Shown here: in pieces, positions 1 to 11,049 of the stretch
How positions within the stretch are numbered: the first letter of the stretch is position 1
Layout of the letters: each line of letters starts with the position of its first letter
Origin: Sarcocystis neurona
Lineage: Eukaryota; Apicomplexa; Conoidasida; Eucoccidiorida; Sarcocystidae
Assembly (NCBI GenBank): GCA_000727475.1
Contig: KL647288.1
Location: 5,600,306 to 5,664,305 of the forward strand
Direction of reading: 5' to 3'
DNA: 64,000 nucleotides
Notes under the pieces: generated by a model
What the model was told of the DNA's origin: nothing
Database searches by the model: none
What the model saw: only the letters and a program-made list of their open reading frames with translations
Made by a program: the position numbers and the translations under genes

Positions 1-448
1 TCTTCACAAGGAAATCCGAACTACACGTAAAAGGCTGCTACACATGTGCGTCCGCAATGCTGCAGCACCTACGTATAATTGTATACGTAGGCGACAGGAG
101 ACGAGAACTCGTATATCGCGCCGGGGAGAAGCAGGGGGGCCAAGCTCGCACAGCATACAGAGAGCAATACTTTTTCGTCTACACTAGTATGTATACTTCC
201 GTCCACACATACACACAGAGGCTCACACGCCGACAGATGTGTGAAGACGAGACCAATCCCTGCGTACAGCAGAGGATAAGAAAGCACGCACGTCCTCTCC
301 TAGTGCAGATACACGAATATCCTGCTGCTTTTCCCTCTCTTTGTTCTATACCGTTCTTTGCTACGATGTGTGTGACACATACACACGTAGAAGAATGACT
401 CTCTCTATATACGTACGCACGTATATAGAGCCTCTCTCTACGGTTTCT

Positions 449-489
<41 letters not shown>

Positions 490-660
490 GTAGAAAGTGA
501 CGGTCTGAGTAAAGACTTGTGACTGCAGAGCAAAAGAGTCCTCGGGCGGTAAGCCACGCTGCCCTATCTCTCTCCTAGTGCGTATATACTGCCTTTTTTC
601 TCAGTTTTTCCTACATACACACATGCATCTGTGTAGACGTAGGTGATCAGTCCAAATTAT
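1..660. repeat. AT-rich flank with TA microsatellite
   Basis: This stretch has low complexity, with many cacac and tatata runs and a pure TA microsatellite at 451-486. Two overlapping short open frames exist on opposite strands in the first 400 bases, but neither has coding character. I see no gene here. Confidence 0.6.
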
Positions 661-719
661 TTATCTCTGGCCAGGTAAAGAAGTCCTCGGGCAGAGCAAA
701 TCGCTGGCCGGCGGCGCTG

Positions 720-1202
720 GTGCTGGTGGCCACGGCGGCGTCGCCTGCAGCCACACGCGCGGCGGAGCACGGGAGAGCAGCACGACGGCGGCGACAGTGC
801 GGAACGCTGGACAGAGAGAGGCCGACGAAGAAGGGGACGGAAAGAAGGAGGCGAGGGCAAGCTGAGGCAGCCAGCGGAAAGGAAAAAGAAGAAGGAAAAG
901 GGCAGAGGACGGGAGGAGGCCTTCTTCCTGAGTTTCATGGGTGTCCGTGGCTGGGTCGCCTGGTCAGCCACTCGGCCGACAGGCCAGCAGCAGAATCAGC
1001 AGAGCTGCTGCTCCGAGACTTGAGGCCCACAGCTGCCGCTGCGAAAGAAGAGGTCGACGCACAGAGAGGAAAAAAACGAAGAAAAACGGACGACTCCTCT
1101 GCGTTCGTAGAAGCGCGCGCTGCAGCCCCGCCGCCACGGCGCCAGCAGCGGCGGACCGCGCTTGGTGTACGCGATGTGCGACCGCCGCGCCGCTGCCGCT
1201 GA
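720..1202 (+). CDS. Unrecognised basic open frame, candidate exon
   Basis: This 160-codon frame is rich in Arg, Ala, Lys and Glu. It has mixed composition in its second half (for example FHGCPWLGRLVSHSADRP and EVDAQRGKKRRKTDDSS), which is less repetitive than the surrounding frames. It sits in a GC-rich block followed by a pyrimidine-rich stretch (about 1250-1800). No family was recognised. The opposite strand is also partly open, so coding strand and extent are uncertain. Confidence 0.2.
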   Translation: MLVATAASPAATRAAEHGRAARRRRQCGTLDRERPTKKGTERRRRGQAEAASGKEKEEGKGQRTGGGLLPEFHGCPWLGRLVSHSADRPAAESAELLLRDLRPTAAAAKEEVDAQRGKKRRKTDDSSAFVEARAAAPPPRRQQRRTALGVRDVRPPRRCR

Positions 1203-1860
1203 GAGAAGAGAGAGAGAGAAGGGAAAGAAGGGCCAGAATACACGTCTTCTCGACAGAAAAAAAGTCAGGAGTCTTCTTCTTCTGCTCTCGTACTGCTGCT
1301 GTGTTGGGCTGCTTTTATTACTTGGCGGTCGTACTGCTGCTCGTCTTGTCCCGTGCTGGGTCGCTGCTGGTGCATGCGCGTGCGCGAGTCTTCTTCTTCG
1401 CTGCAACACACCTCTGGAGAAAATGTGTGTGCGTGTGTGGCTTTGTAGCTCTTCATTGTTTTGCTAATATTCTTCTTTTTCTTCTGTTTGTCTCGTGGGC
1501 GACCCTGAGGCTGCTTCCTCCCTTTCTGCTCCTTCACTGCGTCCTCTGCCCGGCCTCCTCCGCTGCGCTGCTGCCCCGTCCGCTCGCCTGCCGTCCTTCT
1601 CCCGCTCTGCACTACTTCATCTTCTTCTGCATCTACTTCTTTTCTCCCTGCTGTTCCGCTGCTGCTGCCCTTTCGGAGCTGCGCGGTGGACCTCCTCAGC
1701 AGCACCGCACGCAGTCTGGTGTTTCATCTACTCATTTCTTCCAAAGTGGCTGCGAGCCCTCTGCCCTGCCTCTTCTTCATGGTCTTCTTCTGCGGAAATG
1801 AAGAGTTTCTTGCCTCAGAAAAGCCGCGTTCGACTAAAGCACAGGCGACCTGCACATATG

Positions 1861-2600
1861 AGTTATCTAGAGGGATACGTGTGTCGCGACTTGTGTGGGG
1901 GATACCACCCACACACAAACTTGCTGTGACCACACGTGCATATATGTGGTCATACGTATACATCTATGTACACACATGGATATATACACATATTTATGCA
2001 TATTCATTTCTATGCATATATACACACGTATATATATATATGTAAACATATATATATACATATATATATGCGCGTCGCTCTCTCTATCCACATGTACATA
2101 TGTATGCATATGCACACACGTATGTATATCTGTGTATCTCTCTCTCTAAATATATCTCTATATACAAGCGAATCTTTATATCTACAACTGCGTGCATGTA
2201 TGTGCTGGGAGCATACAGGCACCCTTCATACATATACGTGTACCTACACCTATATATATATATATGGCAAGAGGAACATTATATGCGTATGCTTGTTGCA
2301 GCAACCACACGGATATATTGTAGATGTAGAGGTTTGCCTATGTGTACAGCAGCTGTCGAAGTTCTTCATACCCACACGTGTAGCAACGGCGTCTCTCTGG
2401 CTGATCTGCTCTCCCTCTCTCTCTCTCTCTACAATATCTCACCATCCACATACACCTGATATATATATATATGTATATATTCTCCGTCTCTATCTCTCTA
2501 TATATACGTATATATATGCAGCGGCGGGTGCACATCATATACAATACAGACATGCGTACGTACATGTATTCCTACATGCAGCTGCAAAATAAAAATATGT
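1861..2600. repeat. TA/CA microsatellite block
   Basis: This is an almost continuous mixture of tatata, catgta and cacac runs, with a CT-rich stretch near 2410-2440. Many short frames rich in Tyr, Ile and His read through it on both strands; these are translation of dinucleotide repeat and not genes. Confidence 0.75.
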
Positions 2601-2749
2601 CTGTTCATGTAGAGCAAGGGATACAGCAAGACAGCAGAGAGAGAAGCAGAGAGAGAAGCAGAGAGAGAGCGGCGTTGCTGTTTGAGAACTGTAGAAACAG
2701 AGGAGCTGCAGCGGGAGGGGCTGAGGGCGTGCTGGCATTTCTATCGCAG

Positions 2750-3045
2750 CGGCAGCAGCAGCTGCTGAAGTGGTAGCAGCAGCAGAAACAGAGGCAAACG
2801 AGGAAGAGAGTGGCAGCGCAGAGGCAGTAGCGCCGGCGGTGGCAGCAGCAGCCGAAGCAGCAGCAGGAGCACTAGCAGGAGGAGCAAGAGCAGCAGCAAG
2901 AGCAGCAGCAGGAGCAGTAACAGGAGGAGCAAGAGCAGCAGCAAGAGCAGCAGCAGGAGGAGCAGTAACAGGAGGAGCAGTAACAGGAGGAGCAGCAGCA
3001 GCAGGAGCAGCAGGAGCAGTAGCAGGAGGACCAGCAAAGCAGCAG
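2750..3045. repeat. CAG-rich compound repeat
   Basis: Units such as GGAGCAAGAGCAGCAGCA are reiterated. On the + strand they read as Ala/Gly/Arg or Ser/Arg repeats, and on the - strand as nearly pure poly-Leu. The tract has no stop codons in several frames, which explains the long apparent frames around it. Confidence 0.8.
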
Positions 3046-3479
3046 CAATGAAGCGATGCGTCTATCCGTGTTATTCACTATCAGCGCTGTGGACTTTCAC
3101 TTCTGCTGCGAGTGACGGTGCTGCCGCTGCTGCTGCGGGCAGCACCGCCGCTGACAATTCTTCCACACATGCCTGCGGCAGCACCAGCAGTCTCAGCAGC
3201 AGCAGCAGCGCCAGCAGTCTCAATAGCAGCGGCAGCAGCAGCAGCGGCGACAGTCTCAGCGGCAGCAGCAGTGTCAGTGAGCTCATCGGCGGTATGAGCG
3301 GCAGCAGTTCGAGCAGCAGGAGGAGCAGCAGCAAGGGCAGCAGTACGAAGAAGATAGACCGCAGCAGCAGCAGGACTAGCGTGAAGCGCAGTCGCACCAA
3401 CCGCAGATGCAGCAGCAGCAAAGATAGCAGCAGAGGGAGGTGTGGGGGACGGTACTACGTGCGCGGGGGGGGCAGCAGC

Positions 3480-3710
3480 AGAAGAAGAATTGAAAGTTTG
3501 CGCATACGCAGTGGCTTCCGCAGTGAGCGCGCTATCCTCGAGAACGGTCTCCGCGTGTGGGAGCTGCAGCAGCAGGAGGATGGCGATGAGGACGTCGGAG
3601 AGGAGGATGGGCAGCAGGAGAAGGAAAAGGAGAGGAAGGAAGAGAAGGAGAAGAAACAGCGGGCGGGCGGAGAAACGCAGCAGCTGTACCAGGGAAGGGG
3701 AAGGATGTGC
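3480..3710 (+). CDS. Candidate exon, acidic/lysine-rich, unrecognised
   Basis: The frame opens with a non-repetitive helix-like segment (RRRIESLRIRSGFRSERAI, then LRVWELQQQ). It continues into a strongly charged Glu/Asp then Lys/Glu tract and ends near QQLYQ. The charged block is typical of a coiled coil or linker. The competing - strand frame is mostly Leu/Pro/Ser, so I prefer +. A pyrimidine-rich stretch ending in a possible acceptor (cgcgtgcag, about 3830) follows, suggesting an intron from about 3710 to 3831. Function unknown. Confidence 0.3.
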
Positions 3711-4123
3711 TGCAGCAGCACTATCGTGCTGCTGCCCTGCTGCTTGAAATGCATGCGTGTGTGGGGTGGGCAACATTCGTTTTCTTTTCTTTCTACACTT
3801 GTCTTCCTCATCGCACTTGCGCGCGTGCAGGACCCAGTGACTAACAACGCGGCTACCAGCAGCAATAGCAGGAGATCCCCCAGAAGTGGCAGCAGCAGCA
3901 GGGGCCTTAACACGAGCAGCACCAGGAGCAGCGAGAGCAGAGGCAGCAGTAGCAGCAGCGGCGACAGCAGCAGCAGCAGGAGCACGAGAAGCAGCAGCAG
4001 CAGGAGCAGCAGCAGGAGCCGTGACACCAGCAGCAGCGGCAGCAGCAGGGAGAGCAGCAACAGCGGGAGGAACAGGTGGACTCGCAGGAGTCGGTGGAGC
4101 AGCAGCAACAGCCGCAGGAATAG

Positions 4124-4360
4124 CAGCGGCCGCAGTGGAGGCACCCGGGGCAGCAACTGCAGCAGTGGCTGCAGCAGCGAAAGACGCTGGCGTCGTGGAA
4201 TAAGTACGCACCTTTGCAGCAGAACTACTTGGCGCTGCGACTGGCCTGCATGCAGCAGCAGTGGGGCAGCACATTGCAGCAATGGCAGCAGCAGCGGCAG
4301 CGGAACCGGCAGCGGAAGCGACAGCCTATTCTGCGACAGGCGCAGCAGCCGGTCCAGCAA
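4124..4360 (+). CDS. Candidate Gln-rich exon, unrecognised
   Basis: This frame has no ATG of its own. It reads Gln-rich sequence with interspersed aromatic and hydrophobic residues (KTLASWNKYAPLQQNYLALR, then ACMQQQWGSTLQQW), unlike random CAG translation. It is closed upstream by a stop next to an AG that could be an acceptor. Just downstream the DNA becomes a long polypyrimidine tract (4370-4470), as expected for an intron 3' end. Family not recognised. Confidence 0.3.
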
Positions 4361-4479
4361 GGAAAGCTGTGTCTATTCCTCTCCAACCTGTTCTTCTCTG
4401 TGTCCGTCTCCCTCTTCTGCCCTTTATTCTTCCTTCTCTTCTTCCTCTCCTCTTTTTTCCCCCTCTTCAAAGTCTGCAG

Positions 4480-4853
4480 GGGCCCTCTGTTCTTCATCTC
4501 GTGTGTGCAGCAGCATCAGCAGCAGGGAGGGGAACGGAAGAGGCAGCAGGACTCCCCGGTGGAAAGGCCGACCGAGCAGCAGCAGCAGAGAAAGGGAAAA
4601 GAGGTGTCCTGCTGCATCGCAGTCCTTGAATATACGTGCGCCGCATGCAACAAGAAAGGAACGAGCGCCTGCTGCTGCTTTCCTCTTTACTACGCGGACG
4701 CGTCTTCTTCTGCACCCTCCCCTTGAAAGCCTGCTCCTACAGGAACAGCAACGCCGACTGCTGCATTCCACGAGTAGGCTCCTAGGCGGTGCAAGTCGAG
4801 GAATTCCTTTTTCTGCTCTTACTGCTGCTCGTGTGGCTGCTGCTGTTGCTGCT
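4480..4853 (+). CDS. Candidate exon with strong splice borders, unrecognised
   Basis: A 100-base pyrimidine tract ends in tctgcag just before 4480, and a consensus GTAAGT donor follows 4853. The frame that ends in phase 0 at that donor contains RLLLHPPLESLLLQEQQRR and LLGGASRGIPFSALTAA, which is not repeat translation. A second AG at 4510 could be the real acceptor. The downstream sequence switches at once to CTG repeats, the pattern seen in introns of the recognised genes. Family not recognised. Confidence 0.35.
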
Positions 4854-5037
4854 GTAAGTGCTGGTGCTGCTGCTACTGCTGCTGCTGCTACTGTTGCTCC
4901 TCCTGGTGCTACAGCTGCTGCTATTGCTGCTGCTGTTGCTGCTGCTACTGCTGCTGCAGCTCCTGCTCCAGCTGCTGCTACAGTTGCTTCCCGTGCCATT
5001 CGTAGTGCTGCTGCTGCTTTTGCTGCTGCGTTTACTG

Positions 5038-5325
5038 CTGGTGCTGCTTTAGCTGCTGCTGCTGCCGCTGCTGCTTTTGCTGCTGCTGGTGCTGCTTTTG
5101 CTGCTGCTGCTGGTGCTGCTTTTGCTGCTGCTGCTGGTGCTGCTTTTGCTGCTGCTGCTGGTGCTGCTTTTGCTGCTGCTGCTGGTGCTGCTTTAGCTGC
5201 GGCTACTGGTGCTGCTTTAGCTGCGGCTGCTGGTGCTGCTTTAGCTGCGGCTGCTGGTGCTGCTCTAGCTGCGGCTGCTGGTGCTGCTCTAGCTGCGGCT
5301 GCTGGTGCTGCTTTAGCTGTTGCTG
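5038..5325. repeat. 24-bp GC-rich minisatellite
   Basis: The unit GGTGCTGCTTTTGCTGCTGC plus TGCT (24 bases) is repeated about a dozen times. Later copies change CTTTTG to CTTTAG or CTCTAG, and CTGCTG to CTGCGG. On + it reads as an eight-residue Gly-Ala-Ala-Phe/Leu-Ala repeat. It lies in what looks like an intron of a + strand gene. Confidence 0.85.
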
Positions 5326-5682
5326 CTGCTGCTTTTGCCGCTGGTGCTGCTTTAGCTGCTGCTGCTGCTTTCGCTGCTGCTGCTACTTGTGCTGCCGTTC
5401 GTGCTGCTGCAGTTGCTCATGCTGTTGCTACTGCCGGCTGAGATGGTACCGTCTTCGCTGCTGCTACGCCTACTGCTGCTGCTGCATCTGTCCTATGTGG
5501 CTGGCGTGGGTGCAGCGGCAGCAGCGTCAGGATCTGCGAGGCAGGCTTCGGGCACATGCGGGAGCCCCAGGCGCCGCGAACAGCGCTGCAGCAGCAGCAG
5601 ACGCCATGTGGAGTCGGAGAGAAAGAAGGAAGAAAAGTTCTCACCTGCTGCTGCTGAAAAGGAGCTGCTGCAACTGCTGCAG

Positions 5683-5862
5683 CGGGTGTGGATCAAATAT
5701 ATCGCAGCCGACGAGAGAGAGGAACGGGGCAGCATGCAGCAGCACCCCACACGCTGCCCATGGGCGAACGAACGTACACAGGAAGCAGCAGGGTTCGCGT
5801 TGTACCAGGCAACGAAACTCGAGGCGCCGTTCCCCTGCTTCTCCACCAGCAGCAACAGCAGT
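5683..5862 (+). CDS. Candidate exon, unrecognised
   Basis: A CTG-rich stretch ends in ctgctgcag, followed by a phase-0 frame reading RVWIKYIAADEREERGSMQ, then CPWANERTQEAAGFALYQ and KLEAPFPCF. The balanced composition stands out strongly from the flanking repeats. The donor is not certain (GTGACC near 5860). The - strand over the same bases is also open but Ser/Cys-rich. No family was recognised. Confidence 0.35.
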
Positions 5863-6748
5863 GACCTGTGTTCATATTCGCAAGGAAAGAAGAATGCTTC
5901 CCTACCTCATCAATCTCCTCCTCCGCTGCTGCTTACTCTGTGTTCTCTTCATTTGCTGCAGCAGCAGCAGCAGCCGGTTTCTCTCTTCTTCGTTGCCCCT
6001 ACTGCGTCTCTCCCTACTGCCGCTGTAGGGGAAGGAGACAGCAGCAGCACGAAGAAGTCGATGCAGCCCACATTGCCGGCTTCTACTCTTCCTGTAACTC
6101 TCTCTCCCGCCGCAACAGCTGCTGCTCCTGCTGCTGGTGCTCCTGCTGCTGTGTGCTGCCCGGACGCTGCTTTGCATCGTGCCCATTGCTCGCGTCGTTC
6201 TTTTGCAGCAGCAACTGCTGCAGCTGGGGCAGCACCTATGTCGCCCTTGCTCCTTTCTTCCTCTGCGGCTGTTACTGCTGCTCTTCCATCTTCTCAAAAG
6301 TTGGCCGTGGTTTGCACCTGCAACCAGCCTCAGGCTCTTCCTCGTGCTGCTGTTACGTCAGGCGGCGGATGCGACGTGCCTTTTCTCCCTGCTGCTGCTG
6401 CACCACTCGCAGGAGACACCTCGTTCTGTGGAGCAGCTGCTGCTGATTCAGCTGCTGCTTCTGCTGTCGCGGGGACTGCTCCGTCTGCAGAGAGGCATCA
6501 GCGTCGGTTTCTGCTGCCTCTCGCGTGTGCTGCAGCAGCTGTTGCCTCTGCTCGCGCTTCTCGCTCACCTGTCCCTGCTCTTGCCTCTCCGACTGCCCCT
6601 CTGTTTTCTGCTGCTGCTGCGGACTGTGCTGCCGCTGCTGCTGTGGCGGATGCTGGACCGTCTGCAGCAGCTGCATCGGGCGGTCCCCCACCTCTTGTTG
6701 CTCGCCCTGAAGGTGCCGCACCCACCCCAGCTGCTGCGGCTTCTGCTG

Positions 6749-6890
6749 CTGCTGCTGCATCTGTTGCCTCTGATGCTGCTGCTGCATCTGCTGCCTCTGA
6801 TGCTGCTGCTGCATCTGCTGCCTCTGATGCTGGTGCCCCTGTATCTGCTGCCTCTGCTTTTGCTGCCTCTGCTTCTGCTGCCTCTGCTTC
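6749..6890. repeat. 27-bp then 15-bp CTG minisatellite
   Basis: Three tandem copies of a 27-base unit (CTGCTGCTGCATCTGCTGCC plus TCTGATG) are followed by several 15-base GCTTCTGCTGCCTCT units. The array lies inside a 1-kb CTG-polarity block (5900-7050) interpreted as intronic for the + strand. Confidence 0.8.
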
Positions 6891-7053
6891 TACTCCTGTT
6901 TCCTCTGCAACTGCTTCTGCAGCTGCTTCTTCTTCCAGTGCTGCTGCAGTGGGCCCGTGCAGCCTGCCTTGCTGCAGTCCCTTCGCGTTGGCAGGGCGAC
7001 TCCTCAATGTTCCCCTTCCTTCCCTTTCCCTCTGTTTTTCACTCCTACTGCAG

Positions 7054-8950
7054 GCCGCTGCTTCTCTCTCGCCGTCCTCGGACGAGGATGCTGCAGCAGC
7101 AGCAGCGGAGAGAGCACAAGCAGCAGCACCAGCAGAAGGAGAACCCCACAGTTCGTCCCGAAGCAGCAGCAGGCGCGGTTGCAGTAGGAGCAAACCCAGG
7201 AGGAGCAACTGCAGCAGGATCAAATGCAGCAGGATCAACTGCAGCAGGATCCACTGCAGCAGGAGCAACAGCAGCAGCAGCAACTGTCGTTCCTCCGGCA
7301 GAAGCAGCAACGGGAGATCTTCTTCGGAGCGTAGCAGCAGCAGCACGCCGAATAGCAAGAAACACCACCAGCAGAAGCAGCAGCAGCGGAACCAGTGGCG
7401 GAGGCAGCAGGAGCAGAGGTGCTTGATAGCAGCAGCGCGATCGAGCGTATTCATTTTCGAGTATATTTACACGAAGTGTTGCTCCTTCTGCTGCCCTGTG
7501 GCTGGGGGACGGGAAGACCCGGCGACAGGGCAGACGAACGTCGAGAAGCTGCGGGAGCAGCAGGAGGGGGCGCAGCAGCAGCGGGAGGAACTGGCGAAGC
7601 AGCGGCCACAGCAGCAGCGTCGTCGGCAGCAGTTGCTGAAGCAGCACGAGACGGAGACACAGCACGAATACCAGCTGCAGCAGCAGCAGAAGCAGCAGCA
7701 GCGTTTACGAGAGGAACAGCAGCGGCCGAAGAGTGCACAGGAGCAGCAGCTCCTCCTCCTCACGCCGCATCGGGACTCCACGCAGGAGCACGTGGAACAA
7801 CAGCAGCAGCAGCAGGAAACGCGAGGCTTTCCGGAGAGTGCGGAAAGCCGCGCTGCAGTTGCGACCCAGCAGCAGAGGGAGGGGCAGCAGCAGCGCAGCC
7901 AGCAGGAGGAGGGAGCGCAGCACCACCAGGGAGGCGGGCATGGACAGCAGGAGGCGCATCTGCAGGAGGAGTCAGGGCAGCAGCAGGAGCAGCAGAAGGG
8001 GTGGCCGGTAAAGCAGCAGCAGCAGCCAGAGACGAAGCAGAAAGAGCAACAGCTGCTTGGGGAGGAGAAAAGGACGCAGGACGGTGAGGAGCAGCAGCAG
8101 CAGCATGGCTTTGTCACTGTAGAAAGAAATGGAGAGCTGCAAAGCTCAGAAGGGAGGCTGCTGCTGCAGGAGAAGAGCAGCTTTGCCGTATTAGCTGTTG
8201 CGTGCAAAAACCAAAGACGTGGACAAAATGAAGCAGCAGAAGACGCATCAGGAGAATCAATCGCGAAGAAAGCACAGGCAACTGCAGCCGCAGCACAGGC
8301 AACTGCAGCCGCAGCGGCGGTCGTCACGGCAGCAGCAGCGCGAGAGCTGCCAGGTAGAGCAGCAGCGGAAGCAGGAGGTGTTCCTGTTGCAGCGGCAGCC
8401 GCAACAGAAGAGGGCATTGCAGCAGCAGAAGCGACAGCAGCAGCAAGCGAGCCTGTTGCCGAAAGACGAGAAGAAGAGTCGAGTGCAGCAGTGGCAGCGA
8501 CAGCAGCAGCAGGAACAGCAGCAGCAAAGAGAATAGCACCAGGAAGAGTAACGGCAGGAAAAGAAGCAGAAGAAGAAAGAGCAACAGAAGGAAGAGCGAC
8601 AGAAGGCATAGCGGTACGTCGGAAACGGACTGCAGGAGCGGCAGCAGGAGCAGCAGAGGAGCAGGCTACAGCAGCAGCAGTGACCGACGTAGGACTGGAA
8701 GCACCAGCAGCAACGGCGGCTGCGACAGCAGTGGTAAGAAGTTCTGAAGAGGCGAGGGAGGAAGATACTGCGGCAGCGAGAGCGGTAGTGCGGCGCGCAG
8801 CAACAGAACGAGCGGCACCGACGGGAAGAGAGGCGGCTCCGGGAGCAGCAGCAGCAACAGGAGGAGTAAATAAGGCAGGTGCCGCAACAGCCGAAGCAGC
8901 GCTCGCAGGAGGAGAGGGAAGGGCGGAAAAAGCTGCAGCAGTCTGTGGGG
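7054..8950 (+). CDS. Candidate long Gln/Ala-rich exon, unrecognised
   Basis: A very good acceptor (long CT tract ending ctactgcag at 7051-7053) precedes a phase-0 frame starting AAASLSPSSDEDAAAA. The frame continues through a Gln/Glu-rich coiled-coil-like region (NVEKLREQQEGAQQQREELA, QQQRRRQQLLKQHETETQHE). It then passes a less repetitive island near 8100-8240 (HGFVTVERNGELQSSEGRLL, SSFAVLAVACKNQRRGQNEA) and ends in Ala/Glu-rich sequence. CAG polarity agrees with an exon on +. The protein may be structural or regulatory, but nothing in it identifies a family. Ends are approximate. Confidence 0.3.
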
Positions 8951-9299
8951 TAGAAGATAACGCGTTTATTTGGCTCTGCAGACGATACTTCTCTCACACG
9001 CTGCTGCTGCTGCCGCCTTCTCTCCCTCCGCTTCCTGCTGCTCCCTCTTGCTGTCCTTTTGCTGCTGAAGCTGCTTCTCCTTGGCGTCCACCTGCTGCTG
9101 TGAATGCGTCTGCTGCTGCTGCTGCTGTATGGGACACTGATGCAGGCACTGCCGCTGCTGACCCCGCTGCTGCTGTTGCTGCTGCTGAAGACCCCAAACC
9201 TGCTGCTGCCGCGGCTGCTGCTGACGCTGCTGCTGATGCTGCTGTTGGCCGTGTCTCGGTCCATACCGCAGCGGCGCGAAGCGGACGTACAAGCGTAGT

Positions 9300-9753
9300 A
9301 GCCGGACCCACACAGCAACTCTCGCATTGCAGCCATCAGCAGGTAACAGGAGCTGCAGCCTCACCGTCAGGAGCAGCAGCAGAAGCAGCAACGTCACCGT
9401 CAGCAGCAGCAGGTCTCTCGGAAGAAACGGCAGGGGCAGTAGCACAAGTAGCGTCTGCTTTGGCCGGCGCAGGGGCACCTCAGGCAGCAGGAGTAGCAGC
9501 GACGCATGCAGCAACAGCTTTCCATCTAGCAGAAAGAGGAGGAGCAGCACCCAGACGGATAGGAAGAAGAGACTGCAGTGGAACGTGCTGCTGCGGCCGC
9601 GACGCGCATGCAGCTGGCCGTTACGCATGCAACGAATTTTTACGTGCCTGTGCGAAGTGCATGTGGCTGCAGTGCGCTGCGCACCGAGGAGGAGTGCTCG
9701 TGGACATTTCGGCCCCGGGCCAGCCCCCTACCCCTGCTGCTGCTTCGACGTAG
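9300..9753 (+). CDS. Candidate exon, unrecognised
   Basis: After a CTG block (9000-9250) the DNA turns to CAG polarity. One + frame ends with a Cys-rich non-repetitive segment (RYACNEFLRACAKCMWLQCA, then AHRGGVLVDI) before a stop at 9751-9753. The spaced cysteines could suggest a metal site, but no known motif fits. Confidence 0.2.
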
Positions 9754-10119
9754 AAGAACGGCAGCAGCGACAGCGGAAGGCAGCAGCGATATGAGTTGGG
9801 CAGCTTTTGCAGCCGCCTCCTCTTTGTAGCAGCCGCGACGGATGCTCAGGCAGCAAGAGTTGCAGCAGCTGCTTAGCAGCAGCAACCACAGCCGCGACCG
9901 CACAGTCCCAACAACAGTAGCAGCATCCCCCGCAGCAGCAGTAGGAGCCCACCCGCCCCTACAACAGCAGCAGCTTCGAGACTAATCTCGCCAAGTTGCT
10001 TCTCTTCGTGCAGCAGCAAGACATCCGCAGCAGCAGCGCCTTGTGCAGCCTAAGCACATGTAACAAAGACGGGAGCCGCCGGTGCAGCAACAGCTTCTGC
10101 CGCAGCAGCGCGTCGTGCG

Positions 10120-10314
10120 GTGGGGCAGGAGCATATTCTGCGGGGGGGGCAGCAGGTCGCACATCAGCAGCAGATAACCGAGCAGCGGATTCTGCAGCAG
10201 CTGCGTCCGGACGGGCCAGCAGCAGCAGCGACAGTCTCGCAGGCACAGAGCTGGAGGAGCGGCGGCTCTGTGCGCGCAGCAGGACCACCTGCTCGAGCGA
10301 GCGCAGCAGAGTGA
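10120..10314 (+). CDS. Candidate exon fragment, unrecognised
   Basis: A + frame reads GQEHILRGGQQVAHQQQITE and RILQQLRPDGPAAAATV before a stop. Its composition is helix-like and it lies in a CAG-polarity block. The - strand frame over the same bases (poly-Leu and Arg) is also open. Start and end are unknown. Confidence 0.2.
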   Translation: MGQEHILRGGQQVAHQQQITEQRILQQLRPDGPAAAATVSQAQSWRSGGSVRAAGPPARASAAE

Positions 10315-10834
10315 CACCGTGTACGTGGGCAGCAGCAGCCACACCAGGGTTGCCGCAAAAGCAGAAAAACGCGGCGTCACAGCAGTAACTGCAGCAGAAA
10401 GCGACGGCGCAGCAGCAACGGCAGCAGGAGGCGGCGGAGAAGCAACGGCAGCAGGAGGGGGCCGCCTTGCTTCAGCAGAGGAGCAGAAGACGAGGCCTGC
10501 TGCTCTGTGCAACAGGCTTGCCGCTCTTCTCCTGCAGCAGCCATAACAGCAGCAGCCCCTGGTACGGCACCCGAGTTCGCGCCACACGTCCCTCAGGAGT
10601 GGCAGCAGCAGCAGCAGAAACAGACACAGCCTCAGCAAAAATCACAGCAACATCCGCGGCGCCCGCTGCCGCACAGAAGAACCGGCGGAAGGGTGAGGAA
10701 CGACAGCAGCAGGGAATGTAGCAGCACCAGTACCAACAGCGTCACCTGAATGAGACGGCTGCAACAGAGCACTCCGCGACGCAGCTCGTGCGACATCGGC
10801 TACACCACCTGACAGCAGCCTCGCCTAGCTGCAG

Positions 10835-11047
10835 CACCTCGAGGAGTACGAACAGCAACAGCAGCAGCAGCAGCAGCAGCAGCAAGGGAAACTCGCGTCC
10901 GTGGCAGTCCGTCGTGTGGCCTCCCGTGACAAGACCGCTCGAAAGTGCTGGTGTCTCGCGCTCCTACAGCAGCTTCATGAGTTGTCGCAGTCATCTATAC
11001 ATGCCACACACTCCTACATAACGGATATCCATAAACTCCCCCATTAA
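10835..11047 (+). CDS. Candidate exon, weak listerin (LTN1) N-terminal similarity
   Basis: An acceptor-like cctagctgcag precedes a 70-codon frame without its own ATG. The frame reads HLEEYE, a poly-Gln run, then LASVAVRRVASRDKTARKCW and CLALLQQLHELSQSS. The pattern R-R-(L/V)-A-x-(R/K)-D-x-T-x-(R/K) followed by a Leu-rich helix resembles the first HEAT-like motif of the ribosome-quality-control E3 ligase listerin. This rests on about 20 residues recalled from the family, so it is a suggestion only. The frame runs to a stop at 11045-11047, but a splice before the AT block is equally possible. Confidence 0.3.
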   Translation, partial: HLEEYEQQQQQQQQQQQGKLASVAVRRVASRDKTARKCWCLALLQQLHELSQSSIHATHSYITDIHKLPH

Positions 11048-11049
11048 TT

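Noticed and set aside
2741..3037. 98-codon poly-Leu protein on -
   Set aside because: Pure translation of a CAG tract in the antisense direction with no other sequence content.
5389..9753. 1,454-codon continuous frame on + as one exon
   Set aside because: It runs through CTG blocks that look intronic (5900-7050, 9000-9250) and contains good internal acceptors; only parts were kept as candidate exons.
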